Of a DNA stretch of 39,225 nt, positions 26,755 to 34,056 are shown piece by piece. The DNA comes from Bacillota bacterium (GTDB lineage Bacteria > Bacillota > Clostridia > Peptostreptococcales > Anaerovoracaceae): positions 1 through 39,225 of the forward strand of contig JAUNFA010000013.1 of NCBI GenBank assembly GCA_030525285.1. The letters are read 5' to 3'. Positions within the stretch are counted from its first letter, which is position 1, and every line of letters begins with the position of its first letter. A program made the translations under genes and the position numbers. The notes beneath the pieces were generated by a model. The model searched no databases and was not told the DNA's origin. It saw only the letters and a program-made list of their open reading frames with translations.

Positions 26755-27912
26755 ATGGGAGCAATAACTGAAGCAATAACAAATCTGGCTATGGACACTG
26801 GTATTGCTAACTTCACTTACCAGAGCGGAATTATGATTGTGGTTTCGTTCATTTTCCTTTACCTGGCTATTAGACATGGCTTCGAGCCACTGCTGCTGAT
26901 TCCTATCGCATTCGGTATGCTGTTGTCGAATTTGCCGGTGTCGGGAATGTTTATCCACGATTATGTTATTTCCGATTCAAGCCAACTAACTAACGCAGGT
27001 ATTCTGACAATATTCTATGTATTGAAGCCTGTTCTGCCTTCGCTCATATTCCTGGGTGTTGGTGCGATGACGGACTTCGGACCGCTTATCGCGAATCCTA
27101 AGTCACTGCTTATGGGTGCTGCGGCACAGCTGGGAATATTCTTTGCATTCTATGCAGCAATCATTCTCGGATTCAATGCACAGGAAGCAGCATCAATCGG
27201 TATTATCGGCGGTGCAGACGGCCCGACAGCAATTTATCTGGCAGGTAAACTGGCAGATCATCTGCTTGGACCAATCGCAGTAGCGGCTTACTCATACATG
27301 GCACTGGTACCTGTTATCCAGCCGCCTATCATGAAGCTGCTCACAACAGAAAAAGAAAGAAAAATCAAGATGGAACAGCTGAGAGTCGTTTCTCAGAGAG
27401 AGAAGATTCTCTTCCCTATCGCAGTAACTGTAGTAGTAGTACTGCTTCTGCCATCAGCTGCACCTCTCGTAGGTATGCTGATGCTGGGTAACCTGTTCAA
27501 GGAATCAGGAAGAACTGCAAGACTTTCAGACACATCATCAAATGCAATGATGAACATTCTGGTAATAATCCTGGGAACTTGTGTAGGTGCATCTGCAACA
27601 GGTGAAACATTCATCACAATGTCAACTATCAAGATCGTAATCCTCGGCGTATGTGCATTCGCAGTAGGTACTGCAGGTGGTGTGCTTATCGCTAAGCTTA
27701 TGAATGTTCTTACAGGTGGTAAAATCAATCCGCTTATTGGATCTGCAGGTGTATCTGCTGTACCAATGGCTGCCAGAGTATCACAGATTGAAGGACAGAA
27801 AGCAAATCCTACAAACTTCCTGCTTATGCATGCAATGGGACCTAACGTTGCAGGCGTAATCGGATCAGGTGTAGCAGCAGCTGTAATGCTGTCAATGTTC
27901 GGTGGAATGTAG
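26755..27912 (+). CDS. Sodium-translocating decarboxylase beta subunit (OadB/GcdB/MmdB family)
   Basis: A 385-residue, about ten-helix membrane protein. This subunit decarboxylates carboxybiotin and pumps Na+ outward. Conserved membrane motifs include [35 protein letters not shown] (the Na+-site aspartate lies in GADGPT), [11 protein letters not shown], and a C-terminal [35 protein letters not shown] repeat. The start is ATG 26755 with AAGGAG nine bases upstream; the longer frame from 26704 lacks a site. No alpha (carboxyltransferase), gamma or biotin-carrier gene is adjacent. The exact acid (oxaloacetate, glutaconyl-CoA or methylmalonyl-CoA) cannot be told from this subunit. The locus closes with two terminators. 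Confidence 0.94.
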   Translation: MGAITEAITNLAMDTGIANFTYQSGIMIVVSFIFLYLAIRHGFEPLLLIPIAFGMLLSNLPVSGMFIHDYVISDSSQLTNAGILTIFYVLKPVLPSLIFLGVGAMTDFGPLIANPKSLLMGAAAQLGIFFAFYAAIILGFNAQEAASIGIIGGADGPTAIYLAGKLADHLLGPIAVAAYSYMALVPVIQPPIMKLLTTEKERKIKMEQLRVVSQREKILFPIAVTVVVVLLLPSAAPLVGMLMLGNLFKESGRTARLSDTSSNAMMNILVIILGTCVGASATGETFITMSTIKIVILGVCAFAVGTAGGVLIAKLMNVLTGGKINPLIGSAGVSAVPMAARVSQIEGQKANPTNFLLMHAMGPNVAGVIGSGVAAAVMLSMFGGM

Positions 27913-27952
27913 GTTGATTTGAAAATCTCTAAAATCATTTTTATACACCGCG

Positions 27953-27983
27953 AAAAGCTCGGCTCTTATGAGTCGGGCTTTTC
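27953..27983 (+). terminator. First terminator after the decarboxylase gene
   Basis: A 13-bp stem AAAAGCTCGGCTC/GAGTCGGGCTTTT (two wobbles) with a TTAT loop. The 3' arm supplies the T run. Confidence 0.88.
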
Positions 27984-28008
27984 CACTTTTTGCGTTTACG
28001 TTGCTATG

Positions 28009-28030
28009 GCTCGCGAAAGCGAGCTTTTTA
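28009..28030 (+). terminator. Second, tandem terminator
   Basis: GCTCGC-GAAA-GCGAGC is a 6-bp GC-rich stem with a GNRA tetraloop, followed by TTTTTATTT. With the first terminator it insulates the fab operon from upstream reading. Confidence 0.85.
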
Positions 28031-28047
28031 TTTGAAGAATCCTCAAT

Positions 28048-28076
28048 TTGACTTTTTTGAGATATTATGATAGTAT
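28048..28076 (+). promoter_or_regulatory. Promoter of the fab operon
   Basis: TTGACT and TAGTAT are separated by exactly 17 bases. The predicted start (about 28083) abuts the FabT-type palindrome at 28084-28100. Confidence 0.65.
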
Positions 28077-28083
28077 GTAAAAA

Positions 28084-28100
28084 AGTTTGACTATCAAAGT
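28084..28100. promoter_or_regulatory. FabT-type operator
   Basis: AGTTTGACTATCAAAGT contains the perfect inverted repeat TTTGA-CTA-TCAAA. This fits the FabT site known from streptococci and relatives (TTTGAnTATCAAA core). It covers the predicted transcription start, so a bound repressor would block initiation. The likely binder, a FabT-like MarR domain, is encoded by the last gene of this operon (32583-34046). Confidence 0.75.
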
Positions 28101-28130
28101 AATTTCGAATCATAGTTCGGGAGGTTATAT

Positions 28131-29066
28131 ATGAACAAAGTGTGTGAAATCTTAGGAACCCAATACCCTATTATTCAGGGAGCAATGGCCTGGATTGCAG
28201 AGGGCAATCTGGCATCAGCTGTAAGCAATGGAGGCGGACTTGGCATTATCGCTGCAGGCGGCCGAGATGCAGAGTGGCTTAGAGCTGAAATCAGAAGAAC
28301 CAGAGAGCTTACAGACAAACCATTTGGAGTAAACATTATGCTTCTAGCACCTAATGTGGATGAACTGATTGATGTTGTTTGTGAAGAGAAGGTTGCTGTA
28401 GTTACAACAGGTGCAGGGAATCCGGGCAAATACATTCCGAAGATGAAAGAGGCTGGAATCAAAGTAATTCCCGTAGTTGCCAATGTTACACTGGCAATCA
28501 GAGTAGCAAGAGCCGGTGCTGATGCTATTGTGGCTGAAGGTACTGAAGCTGGTGGTCATATCGGTGAAACTACAACAATGGCATTGGTTCCTCAGATGGT
28601 TGATGCAGTTGAGTGTCCTGTTATTGCAGCAGGTGGCATTGCAGATGGCAGAGGTATTGCAGCCGCATATATGCTCGGTGCTGAAGGTGTACAGGTAGGA
28701 ACAAGATTCCTGGTTGCAGATGAATGCATTGTTCATCCGGGATACAAGGGTGCAATCATTAAAGCCAAGGACTCATCAACAGTTGCCACCGGTAGAAGCA
28801 CAGGACATCCTGTCAGAGTAATCAAGAACAAGCTGGCAAAGAAGATCCTGAGACTTGAATCGGACAATGCAGATGAGGAACAGATTAACCAGCTCTGTAC
28901 AGGTACACTTGCGGCAGCTGTAAGAGACGGCGATGCTGATAACGGCAATATTATGTCTGGTCAGATTGCAGGTCTTGTTAAGAAAGAACAGCCGGCAGCA
29001 GAAATAATAGAAGAAATGTTTAGTGAAGCGGCGGAGATTTTCGCAAGCAGAAAGGGAATATTATAA
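28131..29066 (+). CDS. fabK: Enoyl-[acyl-carrier-protein] reductase II
   Basis: A 311-residue FMN-dependent enoyl-ACP reductase that completes each elongation round of fatty-acid synthesis. It has the typical opening YPIIQGAMAWIAEGNLASAV, the catalytic His143 in EGTEAGGHIGE, and phosphate-binding glycines in AAGGIADGRG and LGAEGVQVGTRFLVADE. GGGAGG precedes the ATG by eight bases. It is the first gene of the fab operon and overlaps fabD by one base (TAATG). No FabI is seen in the window, so this is the likely main enoyl reductase. Confidence 0.97.
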   Translation: MNKVCEILGTQYPIIQGAMAWIAEGNLASAVSNGGGLGIIAAGGRDAEWLRAEIRRTRELTDKPFGVNIMLLAPNVDELIDVVCEEKVAVVTTGAGNPGKYIPKMKEAGIKVIPVVANVTLAIRVARAGADAIVAEGTEAGGHIGETTTMALVPQMVDAVECPVIAAGGIADGRGIAAAYMLGAEGVQVGTRFLVADECIVHPGYKGAIIKAKDSSTVATGRSTGHPVRVIKNKLAKKILRLESDNADEEQINQLCTGTLAAAVRDGDADNGNIMSGQIAGLVKKEQPAAEIIEEMFSEAAEIFASRKGIL

Positions 29067-30052
29067 TGAAGATAGGAATTGTATTTGCAGGTCAGGGAGC
29101 CCAGTACAGCGGAATGGGTAAAGACCTTTATGACGCGTATCCTCAGGCAAAAAAAGTGTTTGATCTGGCAGGAGAGCAGGTCAAGGAGTGGTGCTTCAAC
29201 GGTGACGAGGATACACTGAAGGAAACTCATATTACACAGCCTACGATTTATACTACAACTATGGCTGCATATGAAGCACTGCTGGCTGAGATTGATAATC
29301 AGGGCCTTGCAGATAAGCTTGAAACAGTTGCTCTGGCAGGATTCAGTCTCGGTGAATATTCAGCACTGACTGCAGCAGGAGCCATTGATGAATACAGCAA
29401 GGGAATTGATATTGTAGCTAAGAGAGGAACTCTTATGAAAGAAGCCGGTCAGGATGCTGATGGCAACAATATAGGCGCAATGGCAGCAGGTCTTGGCAAA
29501 AGAGATAAGATTCTCGAACTTGTAGAAATGGCAAGAGAAGATGGTATTCTTGAAGGTGTTAACTTCAACTCGCCTAAGCAGACGGTAGTTGCCGGTGATA
29601 AGGCAGCCGTTGAGCGCTTTTGTGCGGTAGCTGCTGAAAACAGAGTTAAAGCAATTCCTCTCAGTGTAAGCACTGCATTCCACAGTCCGATGATGGTTCC
29701 TGCAGCCGAAAAGCTGAAGGATGTGCTTCTGGCAGCAGACCTTAAAGCACCTGAACAGACTGTATATGCAGACGCGACTGCTGATGACATTATGAGAGAT
29801 TATGACGGCGGCAATGTTGGCGAATATCTGACAGGTATGCTTGCAAGACAGGCAATGAGCCCGGTTTACTGGGAAGAAATACTTAACAGATTCGCAGATA
29901 ATGGTGTTAAGGCAATCATAGAAGTAGGTCCAGGACATACGCTCAGCGGACTGACAAAAAAGACTCTCAAAGGTGTGACTGCACTTAATGTAGAGAACGT
30001 GGAAACTTTAAATGAAACTATGAAACAGCTCAAGCAGCTGGTTGAAGAATAG
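29066..30052 (+). CDS. fabD: Malonyl-CoA:ACP transacylase
   Basis: A 328-residue transacylase that loads malonate onto ACP. The nucleophile is Ser94 in GFSLGEYSAL; most FabD proteins have GHSLGE, so Phe93 replaces the usual His next to the serine. The catalytic His206 is in AFHSPMM and the glutamine loop FAGQGAQYSGMG is present. The substrate carboxylate-binding Arg is likely R120 (AKRGTLM). It overlaps fabK by one base and precedes fabG by 19 bases. Confidence 0.96.
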   Translation: MKIGIVFAGQGAQYSGMGKDLYDAYPQAKKVFDLAGEQVKEWCFNGDEDTLKETHITQPTIYTTTMAAYEALLAEIDNQGLADKLETVALAGFSLGEYSALTAAGAIDEYSKGIDIVAKRGTLMKEAGQDADGNNIGAMAAGLGKRDKILELVEMAREDGILEGVNFNSPKQTVVAGDKAAVERFCAVAAENRVKAIPLSVSTAFHSPMMVPAAEKLKDVLLAADLKAPEQTVYADATADDIMRDYDGGNVGEYLTGMLARQAMSPVYWEEILNRFADNGVKAIIEVGPGHTLSGLTKKTLKGVTALNVENVETLNETMKQLKQLVEE

Positions 30053-30071
30053 AAGAAAGTAGGTACAACAG

Positions 30072-30815
30072 ATGTTAAAAGGAAAGACAGCAGTAATCAC
30101 AGGCGGAGTAAGAGGTATCGGCAAGTGCATTGCAGAAACATTCTGTAAGAATGGTGCCAATGTTATTATCGTTGATATTTCAAGCCCTGAAGCATTTGCA
30201 GCAACAGAAGCTGAACTGAAGGGATACGGAACAAGAGTAAAATCGTTTAATGGCGATATTACTGATCCTGAAACTGCAAAGAGTGTTGTGCAGATTATTA
30301 AAGACGAGTTTGACAAGAAGGTTGATATTCTTGTAAACAATGCCGGCATTACTAACGATAAGCTGGTTATGAAGATGACGCCGGAAGATTTCGCAAAGGT
30401 TATCAATGTTAACCTGAACGGCGCATTTTATATGACTAAGGAAATCTCAGCACTTATGGTTAAGCAGAGAAGTGGCTCAATTATCAGCATGTCATCAGTA
30501 TCAGGAATCAAAGGAAATCCTGCTCAGGTTAATTACAGTTCTTCCAAGGCAGGTCTTGTGGGAATGACACTGAGTCTTGCCAAGGAGCTGGGTAGAAGAG
30601 GTATCAGAGCCAATGCTATTGCACCTGGATTCATCAAGACTGACATGACAGATAAGCTTAGCGATGAACAGATGGCAAAGGCTGCTGAAGGAATCAGCAT
30701 GAAGAGAGTCGGTGTACCGCAGGACATTGCAAATACAGCATTGTTCCTGGCATCAGATTTGAGTGAATACGTTACAGGACAGGTTATCGCCGTAGATGGC
30801 GGACTTATCATGTAG
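30072..30815 (+). CDS. fabG: 3-oxoacyl-[ACP] reductase
   Basis: A 247-residue short-chain dehydrogenase. The cofactor loop is TGGVRGIGKCIA, the NNAG motif is at about 89-92, and the catalytic triad is Ser142, Tyr155 and Lys159 (VNYSSSKAG). The C-terminus GQVIAVDGGLIM is the FabG type. It reduces beta-ketoacyl-ACP with NADPH. It sits between fabD and fabF, which makes this assignment firmer than for an isolated SDR. Confidence 0.96.
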   Translation: MLKGKTAVITGGVRGIGKCIAETFCKNGANVIIVDISSPEAFAATEAELKGYGTRVKSFNGDITDPETAKSVVQIIKDEFDKKVDILVNNAGITNDKLVMKMTPEDFAKVINVNLNGAFYMTKEISALMVKQRSGSIISMSSVSGIKGNPAQVNYSSSKAGLVGMTLSLAKELGRRGIRANAIAPGFIKTDMTDKLSDEQMAKAAEGISMKRVGVPQDIANTALFLASDLSEYVTGQVIAVDGGLIM

Positions 30816-30828
30816 TCTGGAGGTAATG

Positions 30829-32082
30829 ATGACAAGAAGAGTAGTAGTAACAGGAATTGGTGTTGTTTCGCCAATAGGCAATAACGTTGGAGATATGTGG
30901 GAGTCAATCAAGGCAGGAAGACATGGCATCGGAGTAGTAACAAGATTTGATGTTGAAGGTTCCAAGGCGAAGATGGCTGCTGAAGTAAAGGATTATGATT
31001 TTGGTGACAAGAGAGCTGCCAAGAGACTTGACAGATCAAATCAGATGGCGCTTACAGCTGCTAGAGAAGCATTTGCTGATGCTGGTCTGGTTTGCGGCAA
31101 GGATGAAGATCCCGAGACATACAATATTGATCCTAACAGATTTGGAGTATACGGAAGTACCGGAATTGGTGGTATCGGAACCTTCGAAAGCGAGGTTGTA
31201 AAGTGTACCAAAAGAGGAAACTTTAACAGAGCTTCTGCTATGCTGGTTCCAATGATGATGCCTAATGCTGTTGCAGGAAACATCTCAATGGATCTTAATG
31301 CCAAGGGCCCTAGCATGTGCATCTCATCAGCATGTGCTACAGGAACTCACTCAATCGGGGAAGCTTTCAGAAACATCAAGTTCGGATACAGTGATGTAAT
31401 CATGGCAGGTTCTGCAGAATCAGTTCTGTCACCTGTAGCATATTCAGGATTTGCCAATATGACAGCAATGGCTTCATCAGAAGATCCTGACAGAGCTTCA
31501 ATACCATTTGATGCTGACAGAAACGGATTCGTATTGGGTGAAGGCGCAGGATTCATCGTTCTTGAAGAACTGGAACACGCCGTAGCAAGAGGTGCCAGAA
31601 TTTACGGTGAAATGGTAGGTTATGGTGCTTCATCAGATGCGTATCACATTACAATGCCTGAACCTGAAGGCGAAGGTGCTTCAAGATGCATGAGCCTGGC
31701 ACTTGAAGAAGCTGGAATTGAAGCTGGTGAAATCAGCTATATCAATGCTCACGGTACAAGTACACCATACAATGATAAATTTGAAACTGCTGCAGTAAAA
31801 AAAGTCTTCGGCGATGATACAAAGGTTCCTATGAGCTCAACAAAGAGCATGACAGGTCACCTTCTTGGTGGTGCAGGCGGTATCGAGGCTGTAATCTGTG
31901 TTAAGTCAATTGTTGAGGGATATATTCCACCAACAGTAGGACTTAAGAATCCTGACCCTGAATTGGACCTTGATTATGTTCCTAACCAGGGAAGAGATGC
32001 ACAGCTTGAATATGTAATGTCAAATTCACTGGGATTTGGCGGACATAACGGTTCGATTATCTTTAAGAAATACGAAGATTAG
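30829..32082 (+). CDS. fabF: 3-oxoacyl-[ACP] synthase II
   Basis: A 417-residue condensing enzyme that elongates acyl-ACP with malonyl-ACP. The active-site Cys169 is in SSACATGTHS; the two histidines are in INAHGTSTPYND and SMTGHLLGGAGG; the glycine-rich C-terminal NSLGFGGHNGSI is present. ATG 30829 is preferred because GGAGG lies five bases before it; an adjacent ATG at 30826 is too close to that site. No fabH is present here. Confidence 0.97.
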   Translation: MTRRVVVTGIGVVSPIGNNVGDMWESIKAGRHGIGVVTRFDVEGSKAKMAAEVKDYDFGDKRAAKRLDRSNQMALTAAREAFADAGLVCGKDEDPETYNIDPNRFGVYGSTGIGGIGTFESEVVKCTKRGNFNRASAMLVPMMMPNAVAGNISMDLNAKGPSMCISSACATGTHSIGEAFRNIKFGYSDVIMAGSAESVLSPVAYSGFANMTAMASSEDPDRASIPFDADRNGFVLGEGAGFIVLEELEHAVARGARIYGEMVGYGASSDAYHITMPEPEGEGASRCMSLALEEAGIEAGEISYINAHGTSTPYNDKFETAAVKKVFGDDTKVPMSSTKSMTGHLLGGAGGIEAVICVKSIVEGYIPPTVGLKNPDPELDLDYVPNQGRDAQLEYVMSNSLGFGGHNGSIIFKKYED

Positions 32083-32107
32083 TTGATGGTGGAGAAAGGT
32101 AAGAACA

Positions 32108-32548
32108 ATGCTTTTGAATAAAGATCAGATTAAAGAAATTATTCCTCACAGAGAACCCTTCATTCTAGTTGATGAAGTTGAAGAAATGGTTCCGGGTGAA
32201 TCAATTACCGCATATAAGCATGTAGAGGCAGATGAATATTATTTCCAGGGTCATTTCCCAGGAAATCCTATAATGCCTGGAGTGCTGCAGGTTGAATCAC
32301 TGGCTCAGGCAGGAGCTGTTGCAGTGCTCAGCATGCCAGAACATAAGGGTAAGCTGGCAGTTTTCGCAGCAATCAAAAGTGCCAAGTTCAAGAGGATTGT
32401 AAGACCGGGAGACACACTCAAGCTGGAGGTTCAGCTTGAAAGACTCAGATCATCTTCAGGTACAGGTATATGCCAGGCAACTGTTGATGGTGAACTGGCA
32501 TGCAAGTGCGAAATTATGTTTGCCTTCAGCAAGCAGGACGCAGAATAA
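32108..32548 (+). CDS. fabZ: 3-hydroxyacyl-[ACP] dehydratase
   Basis: A 146-residue hotdog dehydratase. The catalytic His49 lies in GHFPGNPIMPGVLQVESLAQ, with Glu63 as the partner acid. It dehydrates beta-hydroxyacyl-ACP to the trans-2-enoyl-ACP used by FabK. GGAGAAAGG lies upstream. It is 25 bases after fabF and 34 bases before the fused regulator gene, so it is in the same operon. Confidence 0.97.
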   Translation: MLLNKDQIKEIIPHREPFILVDEVEEMVPGESITAYKHVEADEYYFQGHFPGNPIMPGVLQVESLAQAGAVAVLSMPEHKGKLAVFAAIKSAKFKRIVRPGDTLKLEVQLERLRSSSGTGICQATVDGELACKCEIMFAFSKQDAE

Positions 32549-32582
32549 GAGTAACATATCAGACAGACACAGGAGAATATAT

Positions 32583-34046
32583 ATGGATAAAGACATCAGG
32601 AAAATAAATAACATAATAGTTGATATTTTCTCCCTTGTCGAGTTACTTGAAGAGGAATCCGTTAAGGGTTCCTCTTTTGAAAATCTGTCGCTGAAAGAAG
32701 TGCACACCCTTGTTGCAGTAGGAAGCGGCAGACCGAAGACGATGACGAACGTTGCATCGACACTGGGAATCAGTGTGAGCACATTGACGACTGCGATAAA
32801 CAAACTTGTCAAAAAGGGCTACGTTGACAGATTCAGAGATGAGAGAGACAAGAGAATAGTTAGAATTTCTTTGACAGAGCAGGGATTGATTGTTCTGAAC
32901 AAACATGAACAGTATCACGAGCAGGTTGTGGGAGAAGCCTTGCGAAGGCTAAGCAAAAATGAAAGAAATAGACTGGAAAGAGTTCTTACAGAGATTGAAC
33001 ATTTCCTCATGCTTAAGGCTGCAGGCTCTGAACGTCGTACACACCTTATGATGGAACCTATGACTATTGGAACTCACAATCTGCCCGTGCCTATAGTTCA
33101 GGCAGGAATGAGCATAGGTATCGCAGGGGAGAAACTGGCAGCTGCAGTAGCGATTAACGGTGGTCTGGGACTGATAGCTCTGACGGACATAGGATTTGAA
33201 GAGCCTGATTTTGATAAAAATCCTGTTGAGGCAAACAAGAGGGCAATCAGACGTAAGGTGAAGGCTGCAAGGCAGAGTGTTGAAGCCGCAGATGGCAAGG
33301 GACTGATCGGTGTAAATATAATATGGAACAGGGAGCATGCTGAGGAGTATCTGGAAACCGCCATAAAGAGCGGAGCACAGGTAGTTGTTACAAATGCCGG
33401 AATGCCCAAAAATCTTCCAAGATACTGTACAGACAAAAAAGTTGCCCTCGTTCCTACTGTATCAACCAAACGGGCTGCCAATGCCATTGCAGAGGCATGG
33501 TCAAGAAATTACAACAGGATGCCGGATGCTTTCATATTACAGAGTCCAACAGCCGCAGGCCTTCTGGGGTACAGAGACGATCAGCTTGATTCAGCCATCA
33601 AAGAATGGCAGCTTACCATATCTGAGCTTAGAGGTGTCGTTAACAAAATCGGCAACTGTCCGCTTATTGTAGGCGGTGGGATTGTGAGCAAGGCAGATGC
33701 TGATAGAGTATACAGATGTGGAGCAGATGGATTTCTTCTGGGGAGCAGATTTGTGACTACTGAGGAATGCGATGCTCCCGAAGAATACAAGAAACTTTAT
33801 CTTGAATGCAAGGATGAGGATATTGTGACCGTTAACAGTCCGATGAACGGCGTTGTCAGAGTAATGAGGAATAAATTTTCAGCGAATCTTGTAGAAACAG
33901 GACGGCGGGAATATGATATATTCAAGGCTGTGCGCGATGGTGTAAGAGGAGATTACGAAAATGGTCTCATATTCTGCTGTAGAAATCCGGAAAGATTGCA
34001 AAAGATTGACACTGTCGCGGATGTTTTTGATGAATTCACGAAATAA
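32583..34046 (+). CDS. Fusion: FabT-like MarR repressor + FabK/nitronate-monooxygenase-like flavin domain
   Basis: A single 487-residue frame with AGGAGA before ATG 32583. Residues 1-148 are a MarR winged-helix domain of FabT type (LSLKEVHTLVAVG, MTNVASTLGISVSTLTTAINKLVKKGYV, RDERDKRIVRISLTEQG). Residues about 158-487 are an FMN-barrel of the FabK/nitronate monooxygenase family (VPIVQAGMSIGIAGEKLAAAV, IVGGGIVSKADADRVYRCGADG, LLGSRFVTTEECDAPEEY). Where FabK has AGGHIG with the catalytic His, this protein has AAGLLG (Leu327), so normal catalysis is doubtful, while the phosphate-binding motifs remain. No ribosome site precedes the internal ATGs at 33048, so separate translation is unlikely. It is the last gene of the fab operon, whose promoter has a FabT-type operator; self-regulated feedback is inferred. 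It could retain oxidase activity instead. Confidence 0.9.
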   Translation: MDKDIRKINNIIVDIFSLVELLEEESVKGSSFENLSLKEVHTLVAVGSGRPKTMTNVASTLGISVSTLTTAINKLVKKGYVDRFRDERDKRIVRISLTEQGLIVLNKHEQYHEQVVGEALRRLSKNERNRLERVLTEIEHFLMLKAAGSERRTHLMMEPMTIGTHNLPVPIVQAGMSIGIAGEKLAAAVAINGGLGLIALTDIGFEEPDFDKNPVEANKRAIRRKVKAARQSVEAADGKGLIGVNIIWNREHAEEYLETAIKSGAQVVVTNAGMPKNLPRYCTDKKVALVPTVSTKRAANAIAEAWSRNYNRMPDAFILQSPTAAGLLGYRDDQLDSAIKEWQLTISELRGVVNKIGNCPLIVGGGIVSKADADRVYRCGADGFLLGSRFVTTEECDAPEEYKKLYLECKDEDIVTVNSPMNGVVRVMRNKFSANLVETGRREYDIFKAVRDGVRGDYENGLIFCCRNPERLQKIDTVADVFDEFTK

Positions 34047-34056
34047 AGAGGAATAT

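Noticed and set aside
28344..30907. Long antisense frames opposite fabK, fabD and fabG (for example 29360-29938 and 30533-30907)
   Set aside because: They are shadows of strongly supported genes, lack ribosome sites and encode low-complexity, Ser/Cys-rich products.
32436..32582. N-terminal extension of the FabT-NMO fusion into fabZ
   Set aside because: This part is fabZ read in another frame; AGGAGA and ATG 32583 give a proper MarR N-terminus.
33048..34046. Independent NMO gene starting at the internal ATGs
   Set aside because: No Shine-Dalgarno sequence lies before 33048 or the next ATGs, and the frame is continuous with the MarR domain.
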